Of a DNA stretch of 64,000 nt, positions 27,534 to 36,975 are shown piece by piece (the first letter of the stretch is position 1; each line of letters opens with the position of its first letter). Location: the NCBI GenBank assembly GCA_910586445.1, contig CAJUHV010000001.1:1-64000 (forward strand), in the 5' to 3' direction. The notes under the pieces are model-generated. The model saw only the letters and a program-made list of their open reading frames with translations. It had not been told where the DNA came from and made no database searches. The DNA is from an uncultured Eubacterium sp. GTDB taxonomy: Bacteria > Bacillota > Clostridia > Lachnospirales > Lachnospiraceae. Position numbers and translations under genes: made by a program.

Positions 27534-28651
27534 TGCCCGTCTCCTTTTACACTGCCAAGTGTTTCTTCCACAATCCGTTTCCATTCTTCCAGACTATGGC
27601 TCCCCGAATACGTCTGTCCTACGATAGTTCCGTTTTTATCTACAAAAAATGTTTCCGGCACTGCATCAATTCCTTCCAGCCTTCCATTTAAATTGCTCTC
27701 ATCAGGGATCAAAAACGGATAAGAAACCTCTGTACGTTCAGCCAGCACCCTCGCCTTTTCCACAGTATCATCTATCACATGTCCCATCCCATCTGACGCA
27801 TCTAAAACAACGCCCACTACAGCTACCCCCTGATCCGCCATTTCCTCACTCAGCGTCTGCAGATCCGGGATCTCATTGATGCACGGCGTACACCATGTCG
27901 TAAATACGTTTACCATTGTAAGCTCATATTCTTCAAACATTTTTTCGGTATAAGCTTTTCCATTGATATCCTGCGTCGAAAAAGAGCCGAGGCTGCTGAT
28001 ATCCGAATGTGAATTTTCCTCTTCCAGAGGAGTGATCTTGGTAATTTCCGCCTCAATCTGGCTGACTGTCTTTGTCAAGTCCGTATCTGCCTCAGGGTTT
28101 ATACTAAGATAATAGGTATATACTCCGTCCTCACTCTTTCCAAGCTCCTTATGCTCACTACACCTGGTCAGCTGATCCAGATTCTTTATCTGATCAGAAT
28201 GATATACTCCCAGCACACCTATTCTTTCCAGCTCCGCTGCCCAGTCATAAAACCCGGTTCCCTGACCCTCCACTTCTGCATCCCGCTGCTCATCAGTCAT
28301 TAGATTCCACGAAAAAAATCCATAGTCTATCTGAGAATCATTGTCTCCCGCCAAAACTTCATTCAGCATTGCCGCTTCTTTCTTCTCCATAGCATCCAGA
28401 AGGCTCTGTGGTACCGTAAAACTCAGCCCTAAATATGGGTATTCGTATTTTTCCTGTACCTCCATAGCAAAGTCAGAAGGTTTGTACCTTCCTAAATCCT
28501 CGTCATCCCCATCCACCGCAGTTTCCTGCTCCGGCTCCTTGGAGGTCTCCTGTCCCTGCTTCTGGTCAGTCGAAGAGCATCCTGCCAGACTGCCAAAACA
28601 CAATGCACCCGTCAAAAAAACTGCGTAAAATCTCTTAAATTTAATACTCAT
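27530..28651 (-). CDS. TlpA-like thiol-disulfide lipoprotein
   Basis: 373 aa. Signal peptide with lipobox LAGC (Cys 25), so it is anchored outside the membrane. Residues 30-220 form a domain I do not recognise (acidic linker, then EKYEYPYLGLSFTVPQSLLD). From about 235 comes a redoxin/thioredoxin fold: VNVFTTWCTPCINEIPDLQ (WCTPC active site), VVGVVLDASDG, and VPETFFVDKNGTIVGQ with the cis-proline. Likely reduces disulfides or haem-binding thiols on the cell surface using electrons from its operon partners. Confidence 0.87.
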   Translation of the reverse strand: MSIKFKRFYAVFLTGALCFGSLAGCSSTDQKQGQETSKEPEQETAVDGDDEDLGRYKPSDFAMEVQEKYEYPYLGLSFTVPQSLLDAMEKKEAAMLNEVLAGDNDSQIDYGFFSWNLMTDEQRDAEVEGQGTGFYDWAAELERIGVLGVYHSDQIKNLDQLTRCSEHKELGKSEDGVYTYYLSINPEADTDLTKTVSQIEAEITKITPLEEENSHSDISSLGSFSTQDINGKAYTEKMFEEYELTMVNVFTTWCTPCINEIPDLQTLSEEMADQGVAVVGVVLDASDGMGHVIDDTVEKARVLAERTEVSYPFLIPDESNLNGRLEGIDAVPETFFVDKNGTIVGQTYSGSHSLEEWKRIVEETLGSVKGDGQ

Positions 28652-28845
28652 AAAAACTCCTTATCACTGCCTGCCGCCAAGCCCTTTTTATTTCCGCATA
28701 AATAAGCCTCTAATCCCTGCCAAAATTGTGCATCACTGCTTATTTACCTGTATCGTATATCAAAAAAAGTTCAGCTTTCTGCATTTTAAAATAACACTTA
28801 ACAACTTTAACAACCATTATACCACAGACTTTCTATACATCAACA

Positions 28846-30171
28846 CTAATTTATCTGACCTTCTGTGTCCCCCTGCCTCCTGCTCTGTCTTTTGATTCCG
28901 GCAAAGGTAATGACAGCACAATAAATCGTCAATACTGCCAGCATAAAGAAATAAAACCAGTCCAGCCCGATCAGTCCATGCTGCATCAAAATATGCTTTC
29001 CCATCAAAAGCATTCCGGCGGCCGTCACTATATAGCCGTAAACCATATATTTCTGGCACCTGATCACAGTGATCGCCATGAGAAACAGATTCTGCAGCGC
29101 AATCATCCCTCCCGACAGCAGAAATACTGCAAGCTGTCCCTTATAGCTGCTCAGATCTATCCCATACATCCATCCCAGCACCTCACACCCGATCAGGCAT
29201 CCTGCTGCCAGTATAACAATATCCCCCGCCGCCGTAACAGCGATCAGCTTCATAACCAGCACAAAAAATTTATTATGCTCCCGCTTCTCCCATATCTCGC
29301 CCATCCATTTTAACAAAGGCTGAAAGATAAAGCTGCTGACCATGCCGATCACGAATACAGCCATAAAAATAATATTAAAAAAAGCCTGCTCTTCATCACT
29401 GACCACCGCATCAATCGTATACTTAGGCGCATTCGTAATATACATATTTAAACTGACACATAAGCAGAGCGGAAAGCACTCCACCAAAATTCCCCTCCAG
29501 TGGTTCTTCGGCACACCCTGCTTCTGGCTAGGCTGAAATACATCAAATACAGAGAAATTCAAGACCAAAAAAAGAACAAATGTCACCAGTACACTGGCTG
29601 CACAGGAAAACAGCAGGTGCTGCGTAGCAATATAAAAAATCCCAAACTGCGCAATAAACACCGCCATCCTTATTCCAAATATTCTTCCCGATACATCCAG
29701 CCTGCCCATCTGCTGCATCCTGCCATGGTAAACATCCTCCAAAGCCTCCAGTCCTTTCAGCAGACAGATCAGCACCACAATTCCTATTTTCTCGGCAGAG
29801 TAATGGTTCACCACAATACCATACCCCAGATATGCAGCAGACCCCAGCAGCATTAGCAGCATGGTCGCATACCGCGATCTGGCATATTCCTCAAAAGAAT
29901 ATTTTTCCGCTGCATCCGTTACCTGAAACTGCCTGACCCCATACTTTCCAATATTCAGCATCAGATTGCCGATCGCATACGCCATAACAAAAATACTGGC
30001 ATCATTCATATTTCCAAGACGCGTTATGATAAGAAGCAGTACCATAGTCTGGAACGCATTTGTAACAGCCGCAAATGCGTTCCAAAAAAATGCGGCACGC
30101 TCTATATGATCGTCCCGCATTAGGAAATTTTTGATTATGTTCAAAGCTACATGATGCTTTCTCACTTGCAT
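28846..30171 (-). CDS. Polysaccharide flippase-like membrane protein
   Basis: 441 aa with about 12 hydrophobic segments and short polar loops, the layout of Wzx/MATE-like lipid-oligosaccharide exporters. The opening (NAFAAVTNAFQTMVLLLIITR) and a lysine/arginine-rich tail fit that family. The ribosome site is ACGGAGAA. It lies beyond the hairpin that seems to end the polysaccharide operon, so it may be a separate unit or once the operon's last gene. Substrate unknown. The gaps on both sides (28652-28845, 30172-30400) show no gene. Confidence 0.7.
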   Translation of the reverse strand: MQVRKHHVALNIIKNFLMRDDHIERAAFFWNAFAAVTNAFQTMVLLLIITRLGNMNDASIFVMAYAIGNLMLNIGKYGVRQFQVTDAAEKYSFEEYARSRYATMLLMLLGSAAYLGYGIVVNHYSAEKIGIVVLICLLKGLEALEDVYHGRMQQMGRLDVSGRIFGIRMAVFIAQFGIFYIATQHLLFSCAASVLVTFVLFLVLNFSVFDVFQPSQKQGVPKNHWRGILVECFPLCLCVSLNMYITNAPKYTIDAVVSDEEQAFFNIIFMAVFVIGMVSSFIFQPLLKWMGEIWEKREHNKFFVLVMKLIAVTAAGDIVILAAGCLIGCEVLGWMYGIDLSSYKGQLAVFLLSGGMIALQNLFLMAITVIRCQKYMVYGYIVTAAGMLLMGKHILMQHGLIGLDWFYFFMLAVLTIYCAVITFAGIKRQSRRQGDTEGQIN

Positions 30172-30514
30172 TTTCTCCGTCTTTCATATTTAATCGCTTG
30201 TTATATATTATGTCATAGCAAACATTTAACATTATACATAGAATGTATTATAATATATTCTTGCAAAAGAAACAAGATGTCAAATGCTTTTTGTTAGGTT
30301 TATAAATCTCAGATGCAAAACACGGATCTGTCACACTTGATCGTGTTTGAATCAGTAGATGAGAAAGAATGTCATGAGACATCTGACTGAGTAATTATAT
30401 TTCTAAAAAACTGTTTCCTAATATTAAAGATATTAGAAAACGGGAGTATCCCAAAGTTTGTGTAAACCTTCAAACTGATGTAAGATAAAATTACTCAGTT
30501 TGGAGGTTTTATTT

Positions 30515-31768
30515 ATGGCAAGAAAAAATGACAGCCCACAAAAAGCAGCAGTGAGAGAAATGATGCGTGATTATCTGAAAAAGAATGATATCAGTATCAA
30601 AAACGGTACAGATGTAAATGCCGTCATGCGTGACATGATGTCTGTTCTTCTGGAAGGAGCACTAGACGAGGAGCTTGACGAAGAACTCGGCTGCTCCAAA
30701 TACGATTACCGGAACAAAGATACTGAGAACAGCCGCAACGGCCATTCACAAAAGACGATGCGCACCAGCTGTGGAGATATGGACACTGCAATTCCGCGTG
30801 ACCGTAATGGCGAATACCAGCCACAGCTTATCAAAAAATATCAGAATACCGTGACGCAGGACATGGGGGAAAAGATTCTTTCCATGTATGCAAAAGGCAT
30901 GACAACCGGCGACATAGAATCCCACATGAAGGAACTCTACGACATGGATATATCCGACAGCACGGTCAGCCGAATCACGGACAAGATACTTCCCATCGTC
31001 AGGGAATGGCAGGAACGCCCGCTGGAAGAAGTCTATGCGGTCGTATTTATGGATGCCATCCATTACCATGTCCGCAGCGAGGGACGCATTGCAAAACGCG
31101 CCGTCTATATAGCCCCTGGCATTGACATGAACGGGAAAAAGGATGTCTTGGGAATGCATGTTGGCGAAAATGAAAGCGCAAAATTCTGGCTGTCTATTAT
31201 GAACGGGTTAAAGAACCGGGGTGTGGAAGACATTCTGATTGCCTGCGTGGATGGACTGAATGGATTCCCGCAGGCAGTTGAAGCCGTTTATCCAAAGACA
31301 GAAATACAGCAGTGCATCATCCGCCAGATACGAAATTCCACAAAATTTGTATCATACAAAGATATCAAGAAACTGATGGCGGACCTGAAGCCTGTATACG
31401 CTGCGCCGACCGAAGAAACTGCCTTAAACGAATTGGAACTGTTCAAAGACAAATGGGATTCCAAATATCCTAAAATCCACAAATCCCGGCATGACAACCG
31501 GGCAACACTGTCCACTTATTTTAAGTATCCCGAAGCAGTAAGGCGCCTGATTTATACCACCAATGCCATTGAAGGATTTAACCGCCAGCTTCGGAAGGCG
31601 ACAAAATCAAAGACCGTATTTCCTTCTGATGACAGTCTGCTGAAAATGTTGTATCTGGCAACGATGGACATTACGAAAAAATGGACCGGACACCGTCAGG
31701 ACTGGGGACAGATTCACTCCCAGTTAGAAATTTATTTTGAGGAACGTCTGGCAGGCAGAAACCTGTAA
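30515..31768 (+). CDS. IS256-family (mutator-type) transposase
   Basis: 417 aa DDE transposase. Start 30515 follows GGAGG; a TTG at 30500 is less likely. The N-terminal DNA-binding part includes ALDEELDEELGCSKYDY and the HSQKTMRTSCG block. The catalytic core shows VVFMDAIHYHVR (Asp), ACVDGLNGFPQAVEAVYP (Asp), the family signature TEIQQCIIRQIRNS, and TTNAIEGFNRQLRKATK (Glu). The gene is complete, so the element is probably active. Confidence 0.96.
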   Translation: MARKNDSPQKAAVREMMRDYLKKNDISIKNGTDVNAVMRDMMSVLLEGALDEELDEELGCSKYDYRNKDTENSRNGHSQKTMRTSCGDMDTAIPRDRNGEYQPQLIKKYQNTVTQDMGEKILSMYAKGMTTGDIESHMKELYDMDISDSTVSRITDKILPIVREWQERPLEEVYAVVFMDAIHYHVRSEGRIAKRAVYIAPGIDMNGKKDVLGMHVGENESAKFWLSIMNGLKNRGVEDILIACVDGLNGFPQAVEAVYPKTEIQQCIIRQIRNSTKFVSYKDIKKLMADLKPVYAAPTEETALNELELFKDKWDSKYPKIHKSRHDNRATLSTYFKYPEAVRRLIYTTNAIEGFNRQLRKATKSKTVFPSDDSLLKMLYLATMDITKKWTGHRQDWGQIHSQLEIYFEERLAGRNL

Positions 31769-31794
31769 AAATGACCTGAAAATGGCAGGTCTTA

Positions 31795-31822
31795 TTGACA
31801 TGCCTGAAAATCCTTGTATAAT
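31795..31822 (+). promoter_or_regulatory. Outward-facing promoter at the right end of IS256
   Basis: TTGACA (31795-31800), 16 bp, TATAAT (31817-31822), pointing out of the element toward the 3' side of rmd, antisense to the polysaccharide operon. A hairpin AAGGGCAGA/TCTGCCCTT (31829-31862) follows but has no strong T-run. Confidence 0.55.
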
Positions 31823-31989
31823 GCAGATAAGGGCAGAAACCGTAAAATCCGGCTCTGCCCTTCAGCAACTATTCACATATCTTATATCAGATTTTTGAGT
31901 TTACACAAAACTTGAAACGGTCTCTAGAAAACAGTTTTAGCTAATCCCGATATCTTACATTAACGTTAATACTAAACTCCTTAGCCCCC

Positions 31990-32943
31990 TTATATTTTTT
32001 TACGCCAATAATCTAATGTTTCAGCTATTGTTTGCTCTAGTTTAATTACAGGCTCCCAATCTATAACTTCTCGCATCTTCCCAATATCTGCTTTTATAAC
32101 CGGCACATCTATTGGACGAAGCTTATTAGGATCTACTTCCACCCTAATATCAGATACCGACATATCCAAAATCAACTGTAAGATATCAGCTAAACTAATC
32201 GTCTTTCCACTACCTACATTATACGTTTCACCTGCCTTGCCATTTTCCACCAACAATGCGTATGCACGCACAACATCCCTTACGTCAGTAAAATCACGCT
32301 CAGCTTTTAAATTGCCAACTAATATCACAGCCTCTCTTTTTCCAGCTTCAATCAATGCAGCCTGCTTGCAAAAATCAGCAACAGCAAACATCGGCTCCTG
32401 ATTTGGCCCAATATGATTAAAAGCACGTACCATCATTATTTCCAACCCATATGCTTGTGCATAGATTCTGCCTATCATATTCTGACATGCCTTCGTTGCA
32501 GCATATATGTTAACCGGGTTTATCCTACTATCCTCTCGTATACCTTCATCCGAATAACAGACGGGGCCATATTCTTCACCAGACCCCACCATAATCATTC
32601 TGGGTTTATAGTCTAGACTTCGTAAGGCCTCCAAGACATTAATCCCACCTTTTACATTTACATCCACTGTTAACGCAGGATTTTTCCATGACAGAGCTAC
32701 TGAGCTTTGTGCTGCTAAATGAAATATATAATCAGGATGAATTTCAAATAATAATTCCGTTATCTCTTCTGGAATTAAGATATTTAAATCATAAACTTGA
32801 TAATCACTTTTTTTCATTTCTGCAATCTTGATCTGCTCATGCGGCATTTTTGTAACCGCAATTTCATGTCCTAAATCTCTTTTCAAATGCTGCATTAAAT
32901 AAGGTCCGACAAAACCAGCTGCTCCAATAATCAATGATTTCAT
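31990..32943 (-). CDS. rmd: GDP-6-deoxy-D-mannose reductase-like (Rmd)
   Basis: Reduces GDP-4-keto-6-deoxymannose to GDP-D-rhamnose. 317 aa extended SDR: GAAGFVGPYLMQHL (NAD(P) site, residues 6-19), SGEEYGP, catalytic YAATK, and FNHIGPNQEPMF, features of the Gmd/Rmd group. Its ATG overlaps the stop of gmd (ATGA), so the two are translationally coupled and serve one pathway. A different reductase giving GDP-6-deoxy-talose is the main alternative. Last gene of the polysaccharide operon. Confidence 0.83.
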   Translation of the reverse strand: MKSLIIGAAGFVGPYLMQHLKRDLGHEIAVTKMPHEQIKIAEMKKSDYQVYDLNILIPEEITELLFEIHPDYIFHLAAQSSVALSWKNPALTVDVNVKGGINVLEALRSLDYKPRMIMVGSGEEYGPVCYSDEGIREDSRINPVNIYAATKACQNMIGRIYAQAYGLEIMMVRAFNHIGPNQEPMFAVADFCKQAALIEAGKREAVILVGNLKAERDFTDVRDVVRAYALLVENGKAGETYNVGSGKTISLADILQLILDMSVSDIRVEVDPNKLRPIDVPVIKADIGKMREVIDWEPVIKLEQTIAETLDYWRKKI

Positions 32944-33968
32944 TTTAACCTCACAATTTCTCTTGCAACTATTTCCATATCGTTTTTAACCATGCGCTCT
33001 ACCAATTCATGGAATGAGATCTCTCTCTTCCACCCGATTTCCGACTCTGCTTTCGTCGGATTTCCCCATAACAACTCAACTTCTGCCGGACGAAAATAAT
33101 CCGAATTTACCTTTACAATAATCTGACCAGTAGTTTTATCCTTTCCTATTTCATGAACCCCCTCACCTTCCCATTCAATCTCTATGTCTGCACATAAAAA
33201 TGCAGCCTCTGTAAATTCGCGCACCGATCTCGTCTCATTCGTTGCAATTACATAATCTTGCGGCTTATCTTGTTGAAGAAGCAGCCACATTGCGCGTACA
33301 TAATCCTTAGCATGCCCCCAATCTCTTCTTGAATCAAGATTCCCTAATTCCACATATTCTTGCAGCCCGTACTTAATACACGCTACAGCATGCGTTATCT
33401 TACGTGTCACAAATTCCAATCCTCTGCGTTCGCTCTCATGATTAAATAAAATACCACTGCATGCATACATTCCATAACTTTCACGATAATTTTTAGTTAT
33501 CCAAAAACCATATAATTTTGCTACACCATATGGACTTCTTGGATAGAATGGGGTATTTTCTGTCTGCGGCATTTCAGAAACTTTTCCAAACATTTCAGAA
33601 GTAGATGCCTGATAGAAATGCGCCTCTGGTTTTACAATCCGCACTGCTTCAAGCATATTAGTTACCCCAATTGCATCTATGTCAGCTGTTGCTGTCGGCT
33701 GTTCCCAACTAGTACCCACAAAAGACTGTGCTGCTAGGTTGTATACCTCGTCTGCCTGCGAAATCTTCATAGCATTTACTAAAGATACAAGATCTGTCAT
33801 ATCTGCATATATAAAATGAATACTATCTTTAAGATGTACAACATTTCCATAATCAACTATGCTCTTTCTGCGCATGATTCCATATACTTCATATCCTTTT
33901 TCAAAAAGCAGTTCCGCCAAATATGAACCGTCTTGTCCTGTCACTCCTGTAATAAGCGCTCTTTTCAT
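32940..33968 (-). CDS. gmd: GDP-mannose 4,6-dehydratase
   Basis: Converts GDP-D-mannose to GDP-4-keto-6-deoxy-D-mannose. 342 aa, standard length. Motifs: ALITGVTGQDGSYLAELLFE (NADP site), NLAAQSFVGTSWE, STSEMFG, YGVAKLYG (catalytic YxxxK), and HESERRGLEFVTRKI. Start 33968 follows AAAGGAG; the frame is open to 34022. Paired with rmd, it points to D-rhamnose as a building block of the surface glycan. No fucose synthase was found in the window. Confidence 0.95.
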   Translation of the reverse strand: MKRALITGVTGQDGSYLAELLFEKGYEVYGIMRRKSIVDYGNVVHLKDSIHFIYADMTDLVSLVNAMKISQADEVYNLAAQSFVGTSWEQPTATADIDAIGVTNMLEAVRIVKPEAHFYQASTSEMFGKVSEMPQTENTPFYPRSPYGVAKLYGFWITKNYRESYGMYACSGILFNHESERRGLEFVTRKITHAVACIKYGLQEYVELGNLDSRRDWGHAKDYVRAMWLLLQQDKPQDYVIATNETRSVREFTEAAFLCADIEIEWEGEGVHEIGKDKTTGQIIVKVNSDYFRPAEVELLWGNPTKAESEIGWKREISFHELVERMVKNDMEIVAREIVRLK

Positions 33969-34267
33969 TATTTTCTCCTTTCTATACCACAACAATATAC
34001 AAATCATAATATTCTTAATCATATATATATTACATTATAAGCATCTTTTTTATTCAAACCGCAAACAAAACTACAATATTATCCTACAATACTGTGATAC
34101 ATTGCTAATATAATTAATAATTATATCGGTTTCCATTACATTTCTATATTTTGCGCAAATTTTCTCTCATAAATAATTCTTTCTTGTACACACAGAATAT
34201 ACTTTGCACCGTTTTTATATTTTACAATAGTTTCTAAAATCTGCCTATTATTGTCACTCTCGCCCAA

Positions 34268-34500
34268 AGCTTATTGCACTTTGTGCATAGTTTGATTTTC
34301 ATTACTTGCAATAACAACCCGTCTGGCCAAACTTGCCCCAGAAACTATAATATCAAACCCCTTCACATCATCTTTCGCGTGCATATTTGGCATTATCATT
34401 ACATCTACATTTTGATAACATTCTTTCCAATCTCTATGTGATATCCCACCCAACAACAGCCCCCTCCCTCTAATTGTTTCTCACTGATTTCTTGGACAAA
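34268..34500 (-). pseudogene. Fragment of a GT4 glycosyltransferase
   Basis: The minus strand encodes LGGISHRDWKECYQNVDVMI then MPNMHAKDDVKGFDIIVSGA and RRVVIASNE. This is the tail of a GT4 domain whose usual text is VFIMPNIHVEGDVEGFGIV. The normally conserved EGFG/E is altered, a G-run breaks the frame upstream near 34450, and a stop follows. The rest of 33969-34689 is AT-rich debris without a gene. Confidence 0.6.
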
Positions 34501-34689
34501 TTTCTCATATTCATATCTTCCCCGATAATAATATTAAGCAACATGCATTAATCTCAGCACCACATTTTCACCAATGCGGAGCCTTTTCTTTTCGCCAAGC
34601 ATCCTACCATCAATAAAATCAGTTTATTATCTGGTATATTATATTTTTTCGAAATTCTATATTACTTGTGACCTTATCCAAAAATTCAT

Positions 34690-35652
34690 TCACATCAATT
34701 CCCCTCTCTTATTGATCAGTTCATCCATCTCTGTAGTTTCTTTAATCACGTATATTGGAGCATTATTAATACTAATATATATACGACCTATATATTCTCC
34801 GATCATGCCAAGGATCATCATTATAACTCCACCAACAAAAAAAATGCTTGCTATTGTAGAACTATATCCCAGAAGCATATCTGGATTCATCAATTTACGT
34901 ACAATTGCAAGAATCCCAATAAAAAAACCAATAAAAGAACAAAAAATCCCTAAAAATGAAGCAAATCTGAGTGGTATAACAGAAAATGCTGTGAAACCGT
35001 TCAGCCATAATGCAAGCAATTTTTTCATCGAATAACCAGAACTGCCTTCCAACCTCTCCCTATGTCTTGCTGGAACATACGCTATATTTTTTGTTGTTCT
35101 TAATAATAAACCGGCTAGATATGGGTAAGCATTTTTGTACCTTATCATCTCTTTAATAACAAATTTTCTAGCAATATAAAAACTACTGCTCTTAAAATCT
35201 TTTGGTGCTCCCAACATTACTTTACTCATTTTTTCAGCAATCCAAGTTCCAAACTTTCGATACAGACTCTTTTTTATCTCTTCTTCATAATATGTGCAAG
35301 CCACATCATAGCCACTATCCAACTGTTCGATCATCTGTAGAAGCACTTCTAATGGCATCTGTCCATCATCATCTAAAGATACAACATAATCTCCTTCACA
35401 ATAAGCATATCCTGCCATTAATGCTGCATGTTGTCCAAAATTTCTAGACAAGGATATTCCTTTAATTTTAGGATTCTTCTCGGATAAATGCTGAATTACC
35501 TTCCATACATCATCAGGAGAGCAATCATTTACTAAGATAATTTCATAATCTGAAATTCCACCATTAGTAATTGTCGCAATCAATTCAGAAATAACGATCT
35601 CTATTGTATTTTCGGAACGATAACATGGAATAACAAAACTAATGTATTTCAT
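34690..35652 (-). CDS. GtrB/ArnC-like family 2 glycosyltransferase
   Basis: Likely loads a sugar onto undecaprenyl phosphate on the inner face of the membrane. 320 aa: GT2 fold with FVIPCYRSENTIE, ILVNDCSPDD and the metal motif SLDDDGQMP, the ARHRERLEGSSGYSMKKL loop, and two C-terminal membrane helices (residues 230-300). This layout is that of GtrB/polyprenyl-phosphate glycosyltransferases. The ribosome site is GGAAAGAGG. It is followed by a decayed glycosyltransferase and then gmd. Confidence 0.85.
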   Translation of the reverse strand: MKYISFVIPCYRSENTIEIVISELIATITNGGISDYEIILVNDCSPDDVWKVIQHLSEKNPKIKGISLSRNFGQHAALMAGYAYCEGDYVVSLDDDGQMPLEVLLQMIEQLDSGYDVACTYYEEEIKKSLYRKFGTWIAEKMSKVMLGAPKDFKSSSFYIARKFVIKEMIRYKNAYPYLAGLLLRTTKNIAYVPARHRERLEGSSGYSMKKLLALWLNGFTAFSVIPLRFASFLGIFCSFIGFFIGILAIVRKLMNPDMLLGYSSTIASIFFVGGVIMMILGMIGEYIGRIYISINNAPIYVIKETTEMDELINKRGELM

Positions 35653-35733
35653 ATCATACCTCTTTCCTTTTAAGCCACAAACAGCTCACATTTCGTATAT
35701 TACTTTTGCCCCTATAAGACAATACACATAATA

Positions 35734-36942
35734 CTACTGTTCAAATGTAAACATTTTATAATTTGCAGATTCGGTATCATCGTGCGCTCCAATCATAAAC
35801 TGCGCATAACAAATTAATACCGTATCATATTCTCCCTGTTCTATATAATCCCTTATGTTTCCAGAAAAGCTCCTTAAAATTATTGAATCCACTTCTGAAA
35901 CTCCCAACGAAAGAAACGGTACAACAACCTGTTCATAAGAATCTCCTAAAATAAGCACCTTCCCATACTCCACATTATTATTTATAACATTAGGCTGTGA
36001 ATACGAATAATGCCAGCTTGGATTTACATATACATCTTCATCTGCATTATATACATCTTCATTTATAAAATCTTCAAATGTCCCCTGCTGCAGTATATCT
36101 CCATTTTTAAAAGTATAATTTGTTGCAAACTTAGGTTTTATTGCTGTGTAATCATCCAAACCAACATAACTAGCCGCTACGACCCTTCCTTGTTCTCCCA
36201 ACCAACAAGCTTTCCAATTAGTAAAAGAATAATTTTCCTCATCATAAATTGATGTATCAATCGCATAACCGCAATACTTATTTAAACCTTTTGCAATCTT
36301 TTCAGAGGCCCACAATCCACTTCTCGTAGTCCAATGATGATCGGTTCGATAAAACATATCATATATATTAAGCTTATCCTGCTTCAACTCGTCACGCAAG
36401 TCGATCACATGAATTCCAGCCTTTTTGATTCGCTGTAAAAAAGAATCAGCATTTCTATTACTATAACTCTCTATTCCAAAATTTTTTTCAAATAAACTAT
36501 CATCGACATATTTATTTGGTTCATTTATATACATTAGATGAATATCCTTTTTCAACAGAAAATGGTATAATGACAGCATTTGATCATATTCGTAATCGGT
36601 TGAAGTCCAAGGAGATGGCGACACAATATATCGATCTTCTGTAATATATATTCCCTTGCTGCCATAATAACCTTGCATTCTTAATAGCTTAGCCACTGCT
36701 CCATTGAAATTAATCAAATCCTGTCTTTTCCACATTTGACTTGCATATTCAGTCTCAATCATGTCCATTGTAAGCGTACTATCTTCTGACCCAACCTCTC
36801 TGCTAAAATAATGGATACCCACACCCCGCCTTAAAAAGTCTTCTATTTTCTGCAATGAAGTAAAAGAACCACTATTGATCCAGACAACTCCCATCACCAA
36901 TAAAAACAGTATTGCTAATATTTTCTTATATTTAATCTCCAT
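35734..36942 (-). CDS. DHHW/AlgX-like SGNH acyl-transfer partner
   Basis: 402 aa with one N-terminal membrane helix (ILAILFLLVMGVVWINSG) and an extracytoplasmic domain containing YRTDHHWTTRSGLWASEKIA, the DHHW-family mark related to AlgJ/AlgX SGNH domains, and VLILGDSYEQVVVPFL as the GDS-like block. It directly follows an MBOAT gene, so the pair probably moves acyl (often acetyl) groups onto the exported polysaccharide. Confidence 0.8.
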   Translation of the reverse strand: MEIKYKKILAILFLLVMGVVWINSGSFTSLQKIEDFLRRGVGIHYFSREVGSEDSTLTMDMIETEYASQMWKRQDLINFNGAVAKLLRMQGYYGSKGIYITEDRYIVSPSPWTSTDYEYDQMLSLYHFLLKKDIHLMYINEPNKYVDDSLFEKNFGIESYSNRNADSFLQRIKKAGIHVIDLRDELKQDKLNIYDMFYRTDHHWTTRSGLWASEKIAKGLNKYCGYAIDTSIYDEENYSFTNWKACWLGEQGRVVAASYVGLDDYTAIKPKFATNYTFKNGDILQQGTFEDFINEDVYNADEDVYVNPSWHYSYSQPNVINNNVEYGKVLILGDSYEQVVVPFLSLGVSEVDSIILRSFSGNIRDYIEQGEYDTVLICYAQFMIGAHDDTESANYKMFTFEQ

Positions 36943-36975
36943 ATATCTTATCCTTTCAACGTATTATATTAATTA

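Larger units (their letters stand above)
30442..31924 (+). mobile_element. IS256-family insertion sequence
   Basis: Flanked by the 8-bp direct repeat TAGAAAAC (30434-30441 and 31925-31932), the length normal for IS256. The ends are imperfect inverted repeats: the left reads GGGAGTATCCCAAAG then TTTGTGTAAAC, and the right (complement) reads GAGACCGTTTCAAG then TTTTGTGTAAAC. It contains one intact transposase gene. The perfect target duplication suggests a recent insertion. Confidence 0.93.
30407..31938 (-). terminator. Operon terminator split by IS256
   Basis: Arm AAAACTGTTTCCTAATAT (30407-30424), loop TAAAG, and arm ATATTAGAAAAC (30430-30441) continued by AGTTTT after the element (31933-31938) pair at 17 of 18 positions. 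On the minus strand the intact stem would be followed by a T-run, as in a terminator downstream of rmd. Confidence 0.6.

Noticed and set aside
32940..33968. GDP-fucose pathway
   Set aside because: No fucose synthase (epimerase/reductase) found; the coupled partner looks like Rmd, so D-rhamnose is favoured.
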